Source of the DNA: Betaproteobacteria bacterium
GTDB taxonomy: Bacteria > Pseudomonadota > Gammaproteobacteria > Burkholderiales > SG8-39
Direction: 5' to 3'
NCBI GenBank assembly: GCA_004298385.1
Contig: SCTX01000089.1
Coordinates: 20,736-84,735, forward strand
DNA length: 64,000 bases
The notes beneath the pieces are model-generated. The model did not search any database and was not told the origin of the DNA. It saw only the letters and a list, made by a program, of their open reading frames with translations. This document shows, piece after piece, positions 45,585 through 55,139 of this stretch. The position numbers were made by a program, and so were the translations under genes. How positions within the stretch are numbered: position 1 is the first letter of the stretch; each line of letters begins with the position of its first letter.

Positions 45585-46734
45585 TCGGCGCGGCCGTCCG
45601 CGCATTTGTATCGTCGTCGCGGCGCCCATGACGTTGAAGGCATTCATGCTCGGCCACATGCAAGCCCTGGCCAGAATTGCAGAGGTAACGGTGGTCGCCG
45701 ATTTCGCCCCTGAGGACGGGACTTTTCCCTGGCCGGTGGCGATCATCCGCGTGGCGATCCCGATCGCGCGTCCCATTGCGCCTGTTGCCGATCTGCGGGC
45801 GCTGCGGGCGTTGTTCCGCCTGTTCCGGCGCGAGCGCTACGACCTGGTGCACTCGATCACGCCCAAGGCAGGGCTGCTCTCGATGCTCGCAGGCGCGCTG
45901 GCCGGCGTGCCGCTGCGCCTGCACAGTTTCACCGGGCAGGTGTGGGTTACCCGTACCGGGCTCATGCGCACCCTGCTGAAAAGCGCGGACCGGCTAATCG
46001 CGCGGCTCGCGACACACGTGCTCGCCGATAGCCGCTCGCAGCGCGAGTTTCTGATTGCACAGGGCATCGTGGCGGCGTCCAAATCGGCAGTGCTGGCCCA
46101 CGGATCGATCTGCGGCGTCGACACGGCGCGCTTTAAGCCCGATACGGCCGCGCGCGAGCGCATTCGCAGCAGCCACGGGATCCCCTCCGGCGCCGTGGTG
46201 TTTCTTTACCTCGGACGCATCAACCGCGACAAGGGCCTGCTCGACCTGGCGCATGCCTTTGCCGGCGCCGGGCAGCCGAATGCACATCTGCTGCTGGTCG
46301 GCCCGGATGAAGGCAATCTGAGCGCTGCCCTCAGTAGCGCCGCCGGTGGTTGCGCCGCCAGGCTGCACAGCGCGGGTCTAACCGACCGGCCGCAGGAATA
46401 CTTCGCCGCCGCCGATGTCTTCTGCCTGCCCAGTTACCGCGAGGGATTCGGCGCCACCATCATCGAGGCCGCGGCCGCCGGCGTACCGTCCATAGGTTCC
46501 AGGATCTATGGCATCACCGATGCCATCGTCGAAGGCGAGACCGGCCTGCTGTTCGAGGCAGGGTCGGTGCAGCAGCTCGAACAAAGCATGCGTACACTAG
46601 CCGGCGACGCAGGCTTGCGCGCCCGCATGGGGGTGCAGGCAAGGGAGCGGGCGACGCGCGATTTTTCCTCGGCCGGCGTGACCGCTGCGCTGCTCGAGTA
46701 TTACGAAAAGCTGCTGGCGCTTCGCGCCGCTTGA
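45574..46734 (+). CDS. Family 4 glycosyltransferase
   Basis: 386 aa GT-B fold, similar to PglA-type and other enzymes acting after the initiating sugar. Landmarks: LVHSITPKAGLLSMLAGALA, SFTGQVWVTRTGLMRTLLKS, VFLYLGRINRDKGLLDLAHA, and the retaining-GT4 motif PSYREGFGATIIEAAAAGVP. It lies directly before the phosphoglycosyl transferase gene. Start at 45574 (MSADRRGRPRICIVV). Confidence 0.88.
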   Translation: MSADRRGRPRICIVVAAPMTLKAFMLGHMQALARIAEVTVVADFAPEDGTFPWPVAIIRVAIPIARPIAPVADLRALRALFRLFRRERYDLVHSITPKAGLLSMLAGALAGVPLRLHSFTGQVWVTRTGLMRTLLKSADRLIARLATHVLADSRSQREFLIAQGIVAASKSAVLAHGSICGVDTARFKPDTAARERIRSSHGIPSGAVVFLYLGRINRDKGLLDLAHAFAGAGQPNAHLLLVGPDEGNLSAALSSAAGGCAARLHSAGLTDRPQEYFAAADVFCLPSYREGFGATIIEAAAAGVPSIGSRIYGITDAIVEGETGLLFEAGSVQQLEQSMRTLAGDAGLRARMGVQARERATRDFSSAGVTAALLEYYEKLLALRAA

Positions 46735-46742
46735 CGCTTTGC

Positions 46743-47357
46743 ATGGACATGCTCAAACGCGGTTTTGATTTCCTCATAGCGCTTGCCCTGCTCATCGGCC
46801 TGTCGCCGCTGCTCGCGCTCGCCGCGTTGGCGGTGCGCTGGAAGCTGGGCCGCCCCGTGCTGTTCGCCCAGACCCGGCCCGGACTGCACGGCGCGCCGTT
46901 CGAATTCTATAAATTCCGCACCATGACCGAGGCGCGCAATGCGGCGGGAGAACTCCTGCCGGACGCCGCAAGGCTTACACCTTTCGGAGAATTGATGCGA
47001 AAATCGAGCCTGGACGAATTGCCGCAACTGGTCAACGTCCTCAAGGGCGACATGAGCCTGGTGGGGCCGCGGCCGCTGTTGATGGAGTACCTTCCGCTGT
47101 ACAGCGAGCGGCAGGCGCGGCGCCACGCGGTGCGGCCCGGGATTACCGGCTGGGCGCAGGTAAACGGCAGGAACGCGCTCGCCTGGGAGGAACGCTTCGA
47201 GCTCGATCTCTGGTACGTGGAGCACCGCTCGTTCTGGCTCGACCTGAAGATCATCGCCATGACCGCATGGCGCGTGCTGCGCCCGCAAGGCATCGCGCAA
47301 CCGGGACAGGCCACCATGAGCAAATTCACCGGATCGCAACGCGGCAGGGAAAATTGA
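46743..47357 (+). CDS. Monotopic phosphoglycosyl transferase (PglC-like)
   Basis: 204 aa, the minimal catalytic form. Membrane re-entrant helix LIALALLIGLSPLLALAALA, then RPGLHGAPFEFYKFRTMT, SSLDELPQLVNVLKGDMSLV with the catalytic Asp-Glu dyad, and GPRPLLMEYLPLY. Transfers a phospho-sugar to undecaprenyl phosphate, the first membrane step of glycan assembly. Its neighbours (acetyltransferase, aminotransferase, dehydratase) suggest UDP-di-N-acetylbacillosamine as donor. Confidence 0.92.
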   Translation: MDMLKRGFDFLIALALLIGLSPLLALAALAVRWKLGRPVLFAQTRPGLHGAPFEFYKFRTMTEARNAAGELLPDAARLTPFGELMRKSSLDELPQLVNVLKGDMSLVGPRPLLMEYLPLYSERQARRHAVRPGITGWAQVNGRNALAWEERFELDLWYVEHRSFWLDLKIIAMTAWRVLRPQGIAQPGQATMSKFTGSQRGREN

Positions 47358-47992
47358 AAGCCAAAGAAAAACTTGTGATTTTCGGTGCTAGCGGCCACGC
47401 CAAGGTGGTGATCGACATCATCGAACAGCAGGGCATGCATGATATCGCCGGTCTGCTCGATGACAACATCACGCGCAAAGGCGAGCGTTTCTTCGGTTAT
47501 GACGTGCTGGGCACGCGCGCGGAGCTGCCGGCACTCCTGTCGGCCCGATTGCGCCACGCCATCGTCGCGATCGGAGACAATGCCGGCCGCGCGGCCGTGG
47601 CCGCGCATCTCGCCCGACAGGGCTGGCAATTCGCCAGCGCGGTCCACCCTCGCACCAGCATCAGCCGCGGGGTGAAGCTCGGGCCGGGCAGCGTCGTCAT
47701 GGCCGGATGCGTCGTCAACGCGGACGCGCAGCTTGGAAATCACGTGATACTCAACACCGGAGCCACGGTGGACCATGATTGCCGCATAGAAGACGGCGTG
47801 CACATCGCGCCGGGCTGTCATCTGTGCGGCGGAGTGCGGGTGGGCGAGGGCACATTGCTCGGCGCAGGCTCCACGGTGACCCCGGGTGTGAGGATAGGCA
47901 AGAATGCGATCGTCGGCGCGGGCTCCACCGTGATCCGCGATGTCACCGATGGCGCCAAGGTCTCCGGTTCGCCGGCGAGGCCCCTGGACTGA
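47354..47992 (+). CDS. NeuD/PglD-family sugar N-acetyltransferase
   Basis: 212 aa. N-terminal LVIFGASGHAKVVIDIIEQQ (UDP-sugar binding) followed by left-handed beta-helix hexapeptide repeats, with catalytic His in GATVDHDCRIEDGVHIAPG. PglD acetylates the C4 amine of UDP-4-amino-bacillosamine precursors. Starts at TTG 47354, overlapping the previous stop (TTGA); no ATG fits. Confidence 0.88.
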   Translation: MKAKEKLVIFGASGHAKVVIDIIEQQGMHDIAGLLDDNITRKGERFFGYDVLGTRAELPALLSARLRHAIVAIGDNAGRAAVAAHLARQGWQFASAVHPRTSISRGVKLGPGSVVMAGCVVNADAQLGNHVILNTGATVDHDCRIEDGVHIAPGCHLCGGVRVGEGTLLGAGSTVTPGVRIGKNAIVGAGSTVIRDVTDGAKVSGSPARPLD

Positions 47993-47994
47993 AC

Positions 47995-49233
47995 ATGGGA
48001 GGCGGAGAAAAGAACCTGGCGGAGGCGCAACGCCTCGTACTCGAGGGCGGCGCCCCCGTGCGCAAAGCGCCTTTCGCGCCCTGGCCGTATTTCGCGCCCG
48101 ACGAGATCGATGCGGTTGCGACCGTGCTGCGCTCAGGCAAGGTCAACTACTGGACCGGCGAGCAATCGCGGGAATTCGAGCGCGAGTTCGCCGCGCTCAT
48201 CGGCGTCAGGTATGCCGTGGCTCTGGCCAACGGCACGGTTGCGCTGGAGCTTGCGCTGCACGCGCTCGGCATCGGCCCGGGCGACGAAGTGGTGGTTCCG
48301 TGCAAGACCTTCATTGCCTCGGCAAGTTGCGTCGTCCGCCTCGGCGCGACCCCGGTAGTCGCGGATGTGGACCCGAACAGCCAGAATATTACCGCCGCGA
48401 GCATCGAAGCCGTGCTGACGCCGCGCGCCAAGGCGATTGTCGCGGTGCACCTGGCCGGCTGGCCGTGCGAAATGGACGAGATTCTAGCCCTGGCCAAGGA
48501 GCACGGCCTGTTCGTAATCGAAGACTGCGCGCAATCCGTCGGCGCGCGCTACAAGGGCCGCACGACCGGTTCGATCGGCGATATCGGCGCGTTTTCGTTT
48601 TGCCAGGACAAGATCATCACCACCGGCGGCGAAGGCGGCATGCTGGTCACCGATAGGCGCGAACTGTGGGAAAGAGCCTGGTCGTACAAGGACCACGGCA
48701 AGAGCTACGCGGCGGTGTACGCGCGCGAGCATCCGCCCGGCTTCCGCTGGCTGCACGAGAGCTTCGGCAGCAATTCGCGCATCACCGAAATGCAGTCGGC
48801 CATCGGCAGGCTGCAACTCGCGAAACTGCCGCAATGGCTGACCCTGCGGCGCCGCAATGCGCGGCTGCTCGATCTGGGCCTCGCCGCCATACCCGGACTG
48901 CGCCTGGCCGTTCCGCCTGCGCATAGCGAGCATGCCTATTACAAGTATTACGCTTTCATCCGGCCGGAAATGCTGCGTCCGGGGTGGAATATGGAGCGTA
49001 TCCTCGAGGCGCTCGATGCCGAGGGTATCCCGTCCGGCGTCGGCGCCTGCAGCGAGATCTATCGTGAAAAGGCGTTCGTCGACGCCGGCCTAGGCCCGAG
49101 GGAGCCGCTGCCGGTGGCGCAGCGTCTCGCCGACTCCAGCCTGATGTTCATGCTGCACCCGGGGCTCACCGACGAGGACATGCGCGACACCTGCACCGCG
49201 CTCGCGAAAGTCATGCGCGCGGCAACAAGCTGA
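47995..49233 (+). CDS. DegT/DnrJ/EryC1 aminotransferase (PglE-like)
   Basis: 412 aa PLP enzyme. YAVALANGTVALELALHALG, DEVVVPCKTFIASASCVVRL, EDCAQSVGARYKG and the Schiff-base Lys in SFCQDKIITTGGEGGMLVT are typical. Installs the 4-amino group on the UDP-4-keto-6-deoxy sugar made by the PglF-like dehydratase. Two bases separate it from the acetyltransferase stop and two from the dehydratase start. Confidence 0.9.
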   Translation: MGGGEKNLAEAQRLVLEGGAPVRKAPFAPWPYFAPDEIDAVATVLRSGKVNYWTGEQSREFEREFAALIGVRYAVALANGTVALELALHALGIGPGDEVVVPCKTFIASASCVVRLGATPVVADVDPNSQNITAASIEAVLTPRAKAIVAVHLAGWPCEMDEILALAKEHGLFVIEDCAQSVGARYKGRTTGSIGDIGAFSFCQDKIITTGGEGGMLVTDRRELWERAWSYKDHGKSYAAVYAREHPPGFRWLHESFGSNSRITEMQSAIGRLQLAKLPQWLTLRRRNARLLDLGLAAIPGLRLAVPPAHSEHAYYKYYAFIRPEMLRPGWNMERILEALDAEGIPSGVGACSEIYREKAFVDAGLGPREPLPVAQRLADSSLMFMLHPGLTDEDMRDTCTALAKVMRAATS

Positions 49234-49235
49234 AC

Positions 49236-51104
49236 ATGCATATACGCAACTGGATGGCGTTCAGCCATGACGTGGCCGCCGCCGTGATCGCCTGGTATCT
49301 CGCCTACTGGCTGCGCTTCAATACCGACATCCCGCAATACAACGTCCCCAACATGGTGGGCTCGATGCTGTGGGTGGTGCCGCTGCAAGCGCTCATATTC
49401 TTCGGCGCCGGCATGTATCGCGGCATGTGGCGCTACGCCAGCGTGCCCGACCTGCAGCGCATTGCAGCCGCGGTGGCGGTGTCGACCCTGGCGATCGCCC
49501 TGATGCTGGTGATGCTGCCGCCGCAGCAGCCGCCGGTGCCGCGTTCGGTGCTGCTGCTCGATCCGATGCTGCTCGTCATGCTGCTGGGCGGCAGCCGCCT
49601 CGGCTACCGGATGTGGAAAGAGCGGCGGCTACGCGGCGTGCTCGGCTCACCCGGAAAACCGGTGCTGATATTGGGGGCGGGCGACGCCGCGGCCGACCTG
49701 CTGAAGAACCTATCGCGCGCGGGCAACTGGCGCGTGCTGGGCCTGCTCGACGACAATCCGGCCAAGCGCGGCCGCCAGATCCAGGGGGTGAGCGTCCTCG
49801 GCGCGATCGAGGATCTGGTCGATCTCGCCCCGAAACTCGAAGTCGAGCGCGCCATCATCGCCATGCCCTCGGCCTCGCACCAATCGCGCCGGCGCGCGCT
49901 GGAGATTTGCCGCCGCGCCGGCGTGGAAGCCCTGACCGTGCCCTCGTATCAGGACCTCATGAGCGGCAAGGTCACGGTGTCGCAGGTGCGCAACATAGAA
50001 CTGGACGACCTGCTCGGCCGCGACCCGGTGCTGCTGGACGAGAGCCGCCTGCAGCAGTGGATCCGCGGCCGCAGCATCATGGTCACCGGCGCCGGCGGAT
50101 CCATAGGTTCGGAACTGTGCCGGCAGATCGCGCGCTACCAACCGGCGCGGCTGGTGCTGTTTGAACACAACGAATTTGCGCTCTACCGCATGGAGCAGGA
50201 ATTCGCCGGACAGCACCCGGGAATCGGCTTGAAATGCGTCATCGGCGACGTCAAGAACGCCGCGCGCGTGGCCGAGGCGCTCGCCGCGCATCGCCCCGGG
50301 ATCGTGTTCCACGCCGCGGCCTACAAGCATGTGCCGCTGATGGAGGAGGGCAATGCCTGGGAGGCGATCCAGAACAATGTGCTCGGCACCTGGCGCGTGG
50401 CCGAGGCGGCCATCGCGCATGGGGTGGAGAAATTCGTGCTCGTCTCCACCGACAAGGCGGTCAACCCGACCAACGTGATGGGTGCGAGCAAGCGCCTGGC
50501 GGAAATCGTCTGCCAGGGACTGCAGGCGCAGAGCGCCACGCGATTCGTCATCGTGCGCTTCGGCAATGTGCTGGGCTCGACCGGCAGCGTGATCCCGAAG
50601 TTCCGCGAGCAGATCGCGCGCGGCGGCCCGGTCACCGTGACCCATCCGGAAATCACGCGCTATTTCATGTCGATACCGGAAGCGGCGCAACTGGTGCTGC
50701 AGGCGGGGCTCATGGGAACGGGAGGAGAAATCTTCGTGCTCGACATGGGCGAGCCGGTGAAAATCGTCGACCTCGCGCGCGAACTCATCCGCTTGTCCGG
50801 CTACGGCGAATCCGACATCGGCATCGAATTCGTCGGTCTTCGGCCCGGCGAAAAACTGTACGAGGAACTGCTCGCCGACGGCGAGCATACCCTGCCGACG
50901 CCGCACCCCAAGCTGCGCATCGCCAGGTCGCGCACCGCGCCGGATGCGCAGTGGCTGAAGGAACTCGCCGCCTGGCTGCAGCAATGCAATCCCGCAACCG
51001 AGCAGTTGCGGCAGGAGCTCGCTACCTGGATCCCGGAGTACACCGCTCAGACTACCCCGGATGCCGCAATTCCCCAAAGGCCCGCAGCGCTTCAGCCGGG
51101 CTGA
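49236..51104 (+). CDS. Membrane UDP-sugar 4,6-dehydratase (PglF/WbpM/CapD-like)
   Basis: 622 aa, full size. N-terminal membrane segments (AAAVIAWYLAYWLRF and others), a first nucleotide-binding part (KPVLILGAGDAAADLLKNLS), then the catalytic SDR domain: MVTGAGGSIGSELCRQIARY and LVSTDKAVNPTNVMGASKRL, where Met replaces the usual Tyr of YxxxK, as in WbpM/PglF. Converts UDP-GlcNAc to the 4-keto-6-deoxy sugar. The 3' end overlaps the convergent GT9 gene by 53 bp. Confidence 0.93.
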   Translation: MHIRNWMAFSHDVAAAVIAWYLAYWLRFNTDIPQYNVPNMVGSMLWVVPLQALIFFGAGMYRGMWRYASVPDLQRIAAAVAVSTLAIALMLVMLPPQQPPVPRSVLLLDPMLLVMLLGGSRLGYRMWKERRLRGVLGSPGKPVLILGAGDAAADLLKNLSRAGNWRVLGLLDDNPAKRGRQIQGVSVLGAIEDLVDLAPKLEVERAIIAMPSASHQSRRRALEICRRAGVEALTVPSYQDLMSGKVTVSQVRNIELDDLLGRDPVLLDESRLQQWIRGRSIMVTGAGGSIGSELCRQIARYQPARLVLFEHNEFALYRMEQEFAGQHPGIGLKCVIGDVKNAARVAEALAAHRPGIVFHAAAYKHVPLMEEGNAWEAIQNNVLGTWRVAEAAIAHGVEKFVLVSTDKAVNPTNVMGASKRLAEIVCQGLQAQSATRFVIVRFGNVLGSTGSVIPKFREQIARGGPVTVTHPEITRYFMSIPEAAQLVLQAGLMGTGGEIFVLDMGEPVKIVDLARELIRLSGYGESDIGIEFVGLRPGEKLYEELLADGEHTLPTPHPKLRIARSRTAPDAQWLKELAAWLQQCNPATEQLRQELATWIPEYTAQTTPDAAIPQRPAALQPG

Positions 51105-52077
51105 TATCCGCGACATCGCGGCTCTCAGGCTGCAACAGCCGGTAAGGCACGCCCCAGGGATGCCAGCGCACCGCGTCCGAGTCGCCGAACAAACACAGGA
51201 TGGGCTTGCCCAGGGCTGCGGCGATGTGCATGGCGCCGCCGTCGCTGCAGATCACATAATCCGCGAGCGACAGCGCCGCAACCAGGTCCCTGAGTTCCGG
51301 CGTCGGATAAGCCGTGAGCGGCACATTGCCGGCCGCGTCCATGATGGCGCGCGCCTTGGCGTCGTCGCCGGGATGCTGCGGATGATCAGCGGCGCCAGGC
51401 GACCAGAGCAAGAGGAAATCCGCGTCCCCGGCCAGCGCCCGAAGCAGTTCGGCATGACGCTCGGCCGGCCAGCGCTGACTGGGCTTGCGCGCGCTGATGT
51501 GCAGCGCAATCAGCGTGCGCCCCGGACCGCGCGCTCCGAGCGCAGTCCGTGCGCGCGCGCGCGCATCGGCGTCCACCGCCACGCTGAGCTTCCCCGGCGC
51601 GCTCTCGACGCCGAACAACCGCGCCAGCCGAAACACCCGTTCCACTTCGTGCATCGCAGCCGCCGCGCCGCCGCGCAATGCGAGGTCCACCAATCCCCTG
51701 GGCTCGGCATAGCCGGCGATATGCGCCGGGGCAACCCAGCGAGCCAAGCGCAGCGCGCTCGCGCCCGGATGGGGCGAGGCGAGCAGCACAAAGTCAAAGC
51801 GCCGCCGGCGCAGCTTCAGCAGCAATTGGAGCCGGTCCCAATAGAGGGCCGCGCGGCCCTGCCCCGGCGGGCGGTGCTTGGCCTTGGCGTAGGCGTAAAG
51901 CGCGTCGAGGTCAGGGTGGCCCTCGAGCGCGGGCCGGTTATAGGTGTTCACCAGCGCGGCGATATGCGCCCGCGGATAGCGCCGGCGCAAAGCGCTGATC
52001 AAGGGCGTGGTGCAGACCAGGTCGCCGATGTTGTCGCGCCGGATGATCAGAATACTGGAGCGTTCGTCGATTTCCAT
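51052..52077 (-). CDS. Family 9 glycosyltransferase (heptosyltransferase-like)
   Basis: 341 aa. ILIIRRDNIGDLVCTTPLIS is the GT9 N-terminal motif; SDGGAMHIAAALGKPILCLF and ISARKPSQRWPAERHAELLR the nucleotide-sugar region. Possible heptose or similar transfer to the LPS core, but WaaC is already present and no WaaF was seen elsewhere in the window. ATG 52077 is preferred over a longer frame reaching 52233. Convergent overlap of 53 bp with the dehydratase gene. Confidence 0.88.
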   Translation of the reverse strand: MEIDERSSILIIRRDNIGDLVCTTPLISALRRRYPRAHIAALVNTYNRPALEGHPDLDALYAYAKAKHRPPGQGRAALYWDRLQLLLKLRRRRFDFVLLASPHPGASALRLARWVAPAHIAGYAEPRGLVDLALRGGAAAAMHEVERVFRLARLFGVESAPGKLSVAVDADARARARTALGARGPGRTLIALHISARKPSQRWPAERHAELLRALAGDADFLLLWSPGAADHPQHPGDDAKARAIMDAAGNVPLTAYPTPELRDLVAALSLADYVICSDGGAMHIAAALGKPILCLFGDSDAVRWHPWGVPYRLLQPESRDVADISPAEALRAFGELRHPG

Positions 52078-52244
52078 GCAAGCGCTGCGGATGAGTTCGC
52101 GTGACCTCGGAAGAGGCAATGTTATATGGAATCCGCAAGGATTGAGATAAGATGCAATGCCATATTTCAACCCGCCCTTCCCTGCCTTGCTCGCGCTGAC
52201 TCCGACGCAATCCCTGCTGCCCCCCTGCGGCAACGCGGCCGGCC

Positions 52245-53732
52245 ATGCTGTTTAATTCCTACGCGTTCCTGTTCGCCTTCCTGCCGGCGACGCTCGCGCT
52301 CTATTTTCTGCTCGGCAGGCGCTCGGCCACGGCCGCAATCGGCTTTCTCGCGCTGGCCTCGCTCATCTTCTACGGCTGGTGGAACCCGCGCTATCTGTTG
52401 CTGCTGTGCGGCTCGGTGATTTTCAATTACCTGGTCGGGCGCTATTTTGCGCGCAGCCCGCAGCGTGAACGCGGCGATCGTGCCGTGCTATGGCTGGGCA
52501 TCGCCGGCAACCTCGCACTGCTGGGCACGTTCAAGTATGCGGCGTTCTTCGCCGTCAATGCGAACGCGCTTGCCGGCCTCGCGCTGCCGATTCCGCACAT
52601 CGTTCTGCCGCTGGGAATCTCGTTTTTCACGTTTACCCAGATCGCCTATCTGGTCGACGCCTATCGCAAGGAAGTGCGCGAATACCGCTTTATCCATTAC
52701 GGCCTGTTCGTCACCTTCTTTCCGCATCTGCTCGCGGGCCCGGTGCTGCACCATGCCGAGGTGATGCCGCAGTTCGCGCAAGCGAAGAGCTTGCGCTTCG
52801 ATGCCGAGAATTTTGCCGTGGGTCTGACGATTTTCGCCATCGGCCTGTTCAAGAAGGTGGTGCTCGCGGACGGCATCGCCGAGTTCGCCACGCCCGTGTT
52901 CGACGCCGCGGGGAGGGGCGTGACGCTCAGCTTTCTCGCCGCCTGGGGCGGCGTGCTTTGCTACACGTTTCAGCTCTACTTCGATTTCTCCGGCTACTCG
53001 GACATGGCGATCGGCCTCGCGCGCCTGTTCGGCATCGTGTTTCCGGCCAATTTCAATTCCCCCTACAAAGCCGCGTCCATCATCGATTTCTGGCGCCGCT
53101 GGCATATGACGCTGTCGCGCTTTCTGCGCGATTACCTGTACATTCCGCTCGGCGGCGGCCGCTGCCATCCGCTGCGCCGGCACGCCAACCTGATGATCAC
53201 CATGCTCCTGGGCGGGCTGTGGCATGGCGCCGGCTGGACCTTCGTCATCTGGGGCGGGCTGCACGGCCTGTACCTGGTGTTCAACCACGGCTGGCGCGCG
53301 CTGCGCAAGCGCTGGTTCCCCCGCTATGCGCTTCCGCCCGCGTCCGCGCGCGCACTCGCGCAACTGCTGACCTTTCTCGCCGTGGTGGTCGCCTGGGTGT
53401 TCTTCCGCGCCGACTCGCTTTCTGCGGCGCAGGCCATGCTCGAGGGCATGGCGGGATTGCACGGCATCAGCAAGGCCGATCCCTACTACTTCGGCGCGCC
53501 GCAATTGAAAGGCCTGCTGGCCATGTTCGTCATCGCCTGGGGCCTGCCCAATGCGCAGCAACTGCTGCATCGCTACCGCCCGGTGATCGCGACCTATGCG
53601 GGCGAAATCCTTGCGCCCGGCCGGCTGAACTGGCGACCCAGCGCCGCCTGGGCCTTGCTCACCGCCGTGCTGCTGCTCGCCGCCGCGATCAATCTCACCC
53701 ATGTCAGCGAATTCCTCTACTACCAGTTCTAG
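52245..53732 (+). CDS. MBOAT-family O-acyltransferase (AlgI-like)
   Basis: 495 aa polytopic membrane enzyme. LFNSYAFLFAFLPATLALYF at the N-terminus, SPYKAASIIDFWRRWHMTLS, FLRDYLYIPLGGGRCHP and the active-site His in LGGLWHGAGWTFVIWGG are AlgI/MBOAT hallmarks. Hands acyl groups across the membrane for O-acylation of an extracellular glycan. Pairs with the SGNH-like protein next door. No alginate genes are present. Confidence 0.92.
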   Translation: MLFNSYAFLFAFLPATLALYFLLGRRSATAAIGFLALASLIFYGWWNPRYLLLLCGSVIFNYLVGRYFARSPQRERGDRAVLWLGIAGNLALLGTFKYAAFFAVNANALAGLALPIPHIVLPLGISFFTFTQIAYLVDAYRKEVREYRFIHYGLFVTFFPHLLAGPVLHHAEVMPQFAQAKSLRFDAENFAVGLTIFAIGLFKKVVLADGIAEFATPVFDAAGRGVTLSFLAAWGGVLCYTFQLYFDFSGYSDMAIGLARLFGIVFPANFNSPYKAASIIDFWRRWHMTLSRFLRDYLYIPLGGGRCHPLRRHANLMITMLLGGLWHGAGWTFVIWGGLHGLYLVFNHGWRALRKRWFPRYALPPASARALAQLLTFLAVVVAWVFFRADSLSAAQAMLEGMAGLHGISKADPYYFGAPQLKGLLAMFVIAWGLPNAQQLLHRYRPVIATYAGEILAPGRLNWRPSAAWALLTAVLLLAAAINLTHVSEFLYYQF

Positions 53733-53736
53733 CCAG

Positions 53737-54960
53737 ATGAGCCGCTATCTGTGGCTGCTGGCGCTGTTCGCGGCGCTGCTGTGCGCGGCGCTGGCCGGAT
53801 TCAATGCCTTCATCGATCCCTACGGGCATTTCGACCCGCCGAAGATTTCCGGCGTGAATACACTTCCCCTGGGATTCAACCACCGGCCGCTGCTCGCCAA
53901 ATCGCTGGCCGTGAGTGAACTGCGCCCGGCCACCATCATTCTCGGCAACTCGCACGCCGAGGCCGCCTACGATCCGCAACACCCCGCGATAGCGCTGCGC
54001 CCGGCCTACAACCTGGCGATAGGCGGCGCCGGCCTGAGCATGCTTCGCCGTTATTTCCTCGAAGCCCTGGCGGCAGGCGGGCTGCGCCAGGTCATCCTGG
54101 CGCTCGACCTCACCCTATTCGATCCTGCGGCGAACTCGGCCGACCCCAGCCTGGATACCGTGCTGCTCACCGACGCGACAGGCGAGCAGGCCGGCGGCGC
54201 GAGGAAATGGCGGCGCCTCGCTTTCATCCTGCTCTCCGGTACCACGAGCTCGGACAGTTGGTGGTCGATCACGCACCAGGGCAAACCGGTAGCGATCTAC
54301 AACCGCTCGGGTCTGCGGGAAGAAGCCTACGACATCGCCCAGGTCGCGCGCGAAGGCGGGCCGAGGCGCGCGTCCATGCGCGTCGAATCGAACGTCCTCG
54401 CCGGTACGCCGCGCGACGTCGAATCCGCGAGCTTCCGTTCGAGCTACGCCGCGACGCTGGCAGAGCTGCAGGAGATGATTGACCTCAGCGCCAGGCACGG
54501 CATACAACTGAAGCTGATCATCAACCCCATCCACGCGCGCCAGAACTATGCGCTCGATGTTGCGGGCCTCTGGCCTCTTTACGAGAACTGGAAACGCGAT
54601 CTCGTTGCCGCGGCGCAACGCGCGCCGGAGCTGGTGTCGCTATGGGACTTCAGCGGCGTCAGTTCGTGCACGGCGGAGAACCTGCCACCGGATGCGAATG
54701 CGGCGTCTGTCATGCGCTGGTACCGGGAGTCGTCCCATTTCCGGCGCGTGCTCGGCAACCGCGTACTCGATCGAGTCTTCGGACGCCCCGACGACGGCGT
54801 CTGCCCCGGCCTGGGCCAGCGCCTGGAACCCGCTACGCTGGCTGATGCGCTGGAGGCGCAGCGGGACGCGCTGCGGCATTGGGTTGAAACGCATGCGGCG
54901 GATGTGGCTGAGATCGAGGGTCTGGCGAAGCAATTCGGGCGGACGCGGAGGGAGCAATAG
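53737..54960 (+). CDS. SGNH/AlgX-like O-acetylation partner protein
   Basis: 407 aa, N-terminal membrane anchor (LWLLALFAALLCAALAGFNA) followed by an extracytoplasmic domain with ATIILGNSHAEAAYDPQHPA, which looks like an SGNH-type block (nucleophile Ser in GNSHAE). Four bases after the MBOAT gene, the arrangement of AlgI with AlgJ/AlgX. Should transfer acetyl to the glycan in the periplasm. A 110-bp internal piece of a homologue is found at 61829-61940. Confidence 0.78.
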   Translation: MSRYLWLLALFAALLCAALAGFNAFIDPYGHFDPPKISGVNTLPLGFNHRPLLAKSLAVSELRPATIILGNSHAEAAYDPQHPAIALRPAYNLAIGGAGLSMLRRYFLEALAAGGLRQVILALDLTLFDPAANSADPSLDTVLLTDATGEQAGGARKWRRLAFILLSGTTSSDSWWSITHQGKPVAIYNRSGLREEAYDIAQVAREGGPRRASMRVESNVLAGTPRDVESASFRSSYAATLAELQEMIDLSARHGIQLKLIINPIHARQNYALDVAGLWPLYENWKRDLVAAAQRAPELVSLWDFSGVSSCTAENLPPDANAASVMRWYRESSHFRRVLGNRVLDRVFGRPDDGVCPGLGQRLEPATLADALEAQRDALRHWVETHAADVAEIEGLAKQFGRTRREQ

Positions 54961-54983
54961 GCCGCTTGCGATGAAGTGGGCCT

Positions 54984-55041
54984 GCGCCTGTGGGTTTCTT
55001 GTCCGGCCTGGATCTGCTAATCGAGCGACGACACTGATGGA
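54984..55041. repeat. Dispersed repeat, left copy (58 bp)
   Basis: About 84% identical to 61081-61138 (49 of 58 positions by hand alignment), starting GCGCCTG and ending CTGATGGA, 23 bp after the SGNH gene. The two copies mark the two ends of the accessory island. The rest of the 179-bp gap before vsr shows nothing else recognisable. Confidence 0.7.
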
Positions 55042-55139
55042 TCAACAATTCTTTTGCGCGCGTCGTGAAGCTTTCGTGACGTCTCGAAGGCCTACGCCAA
55101 GCGCGGTTTCGCTCACGACCACATTCGCTCGCTCGTTTC

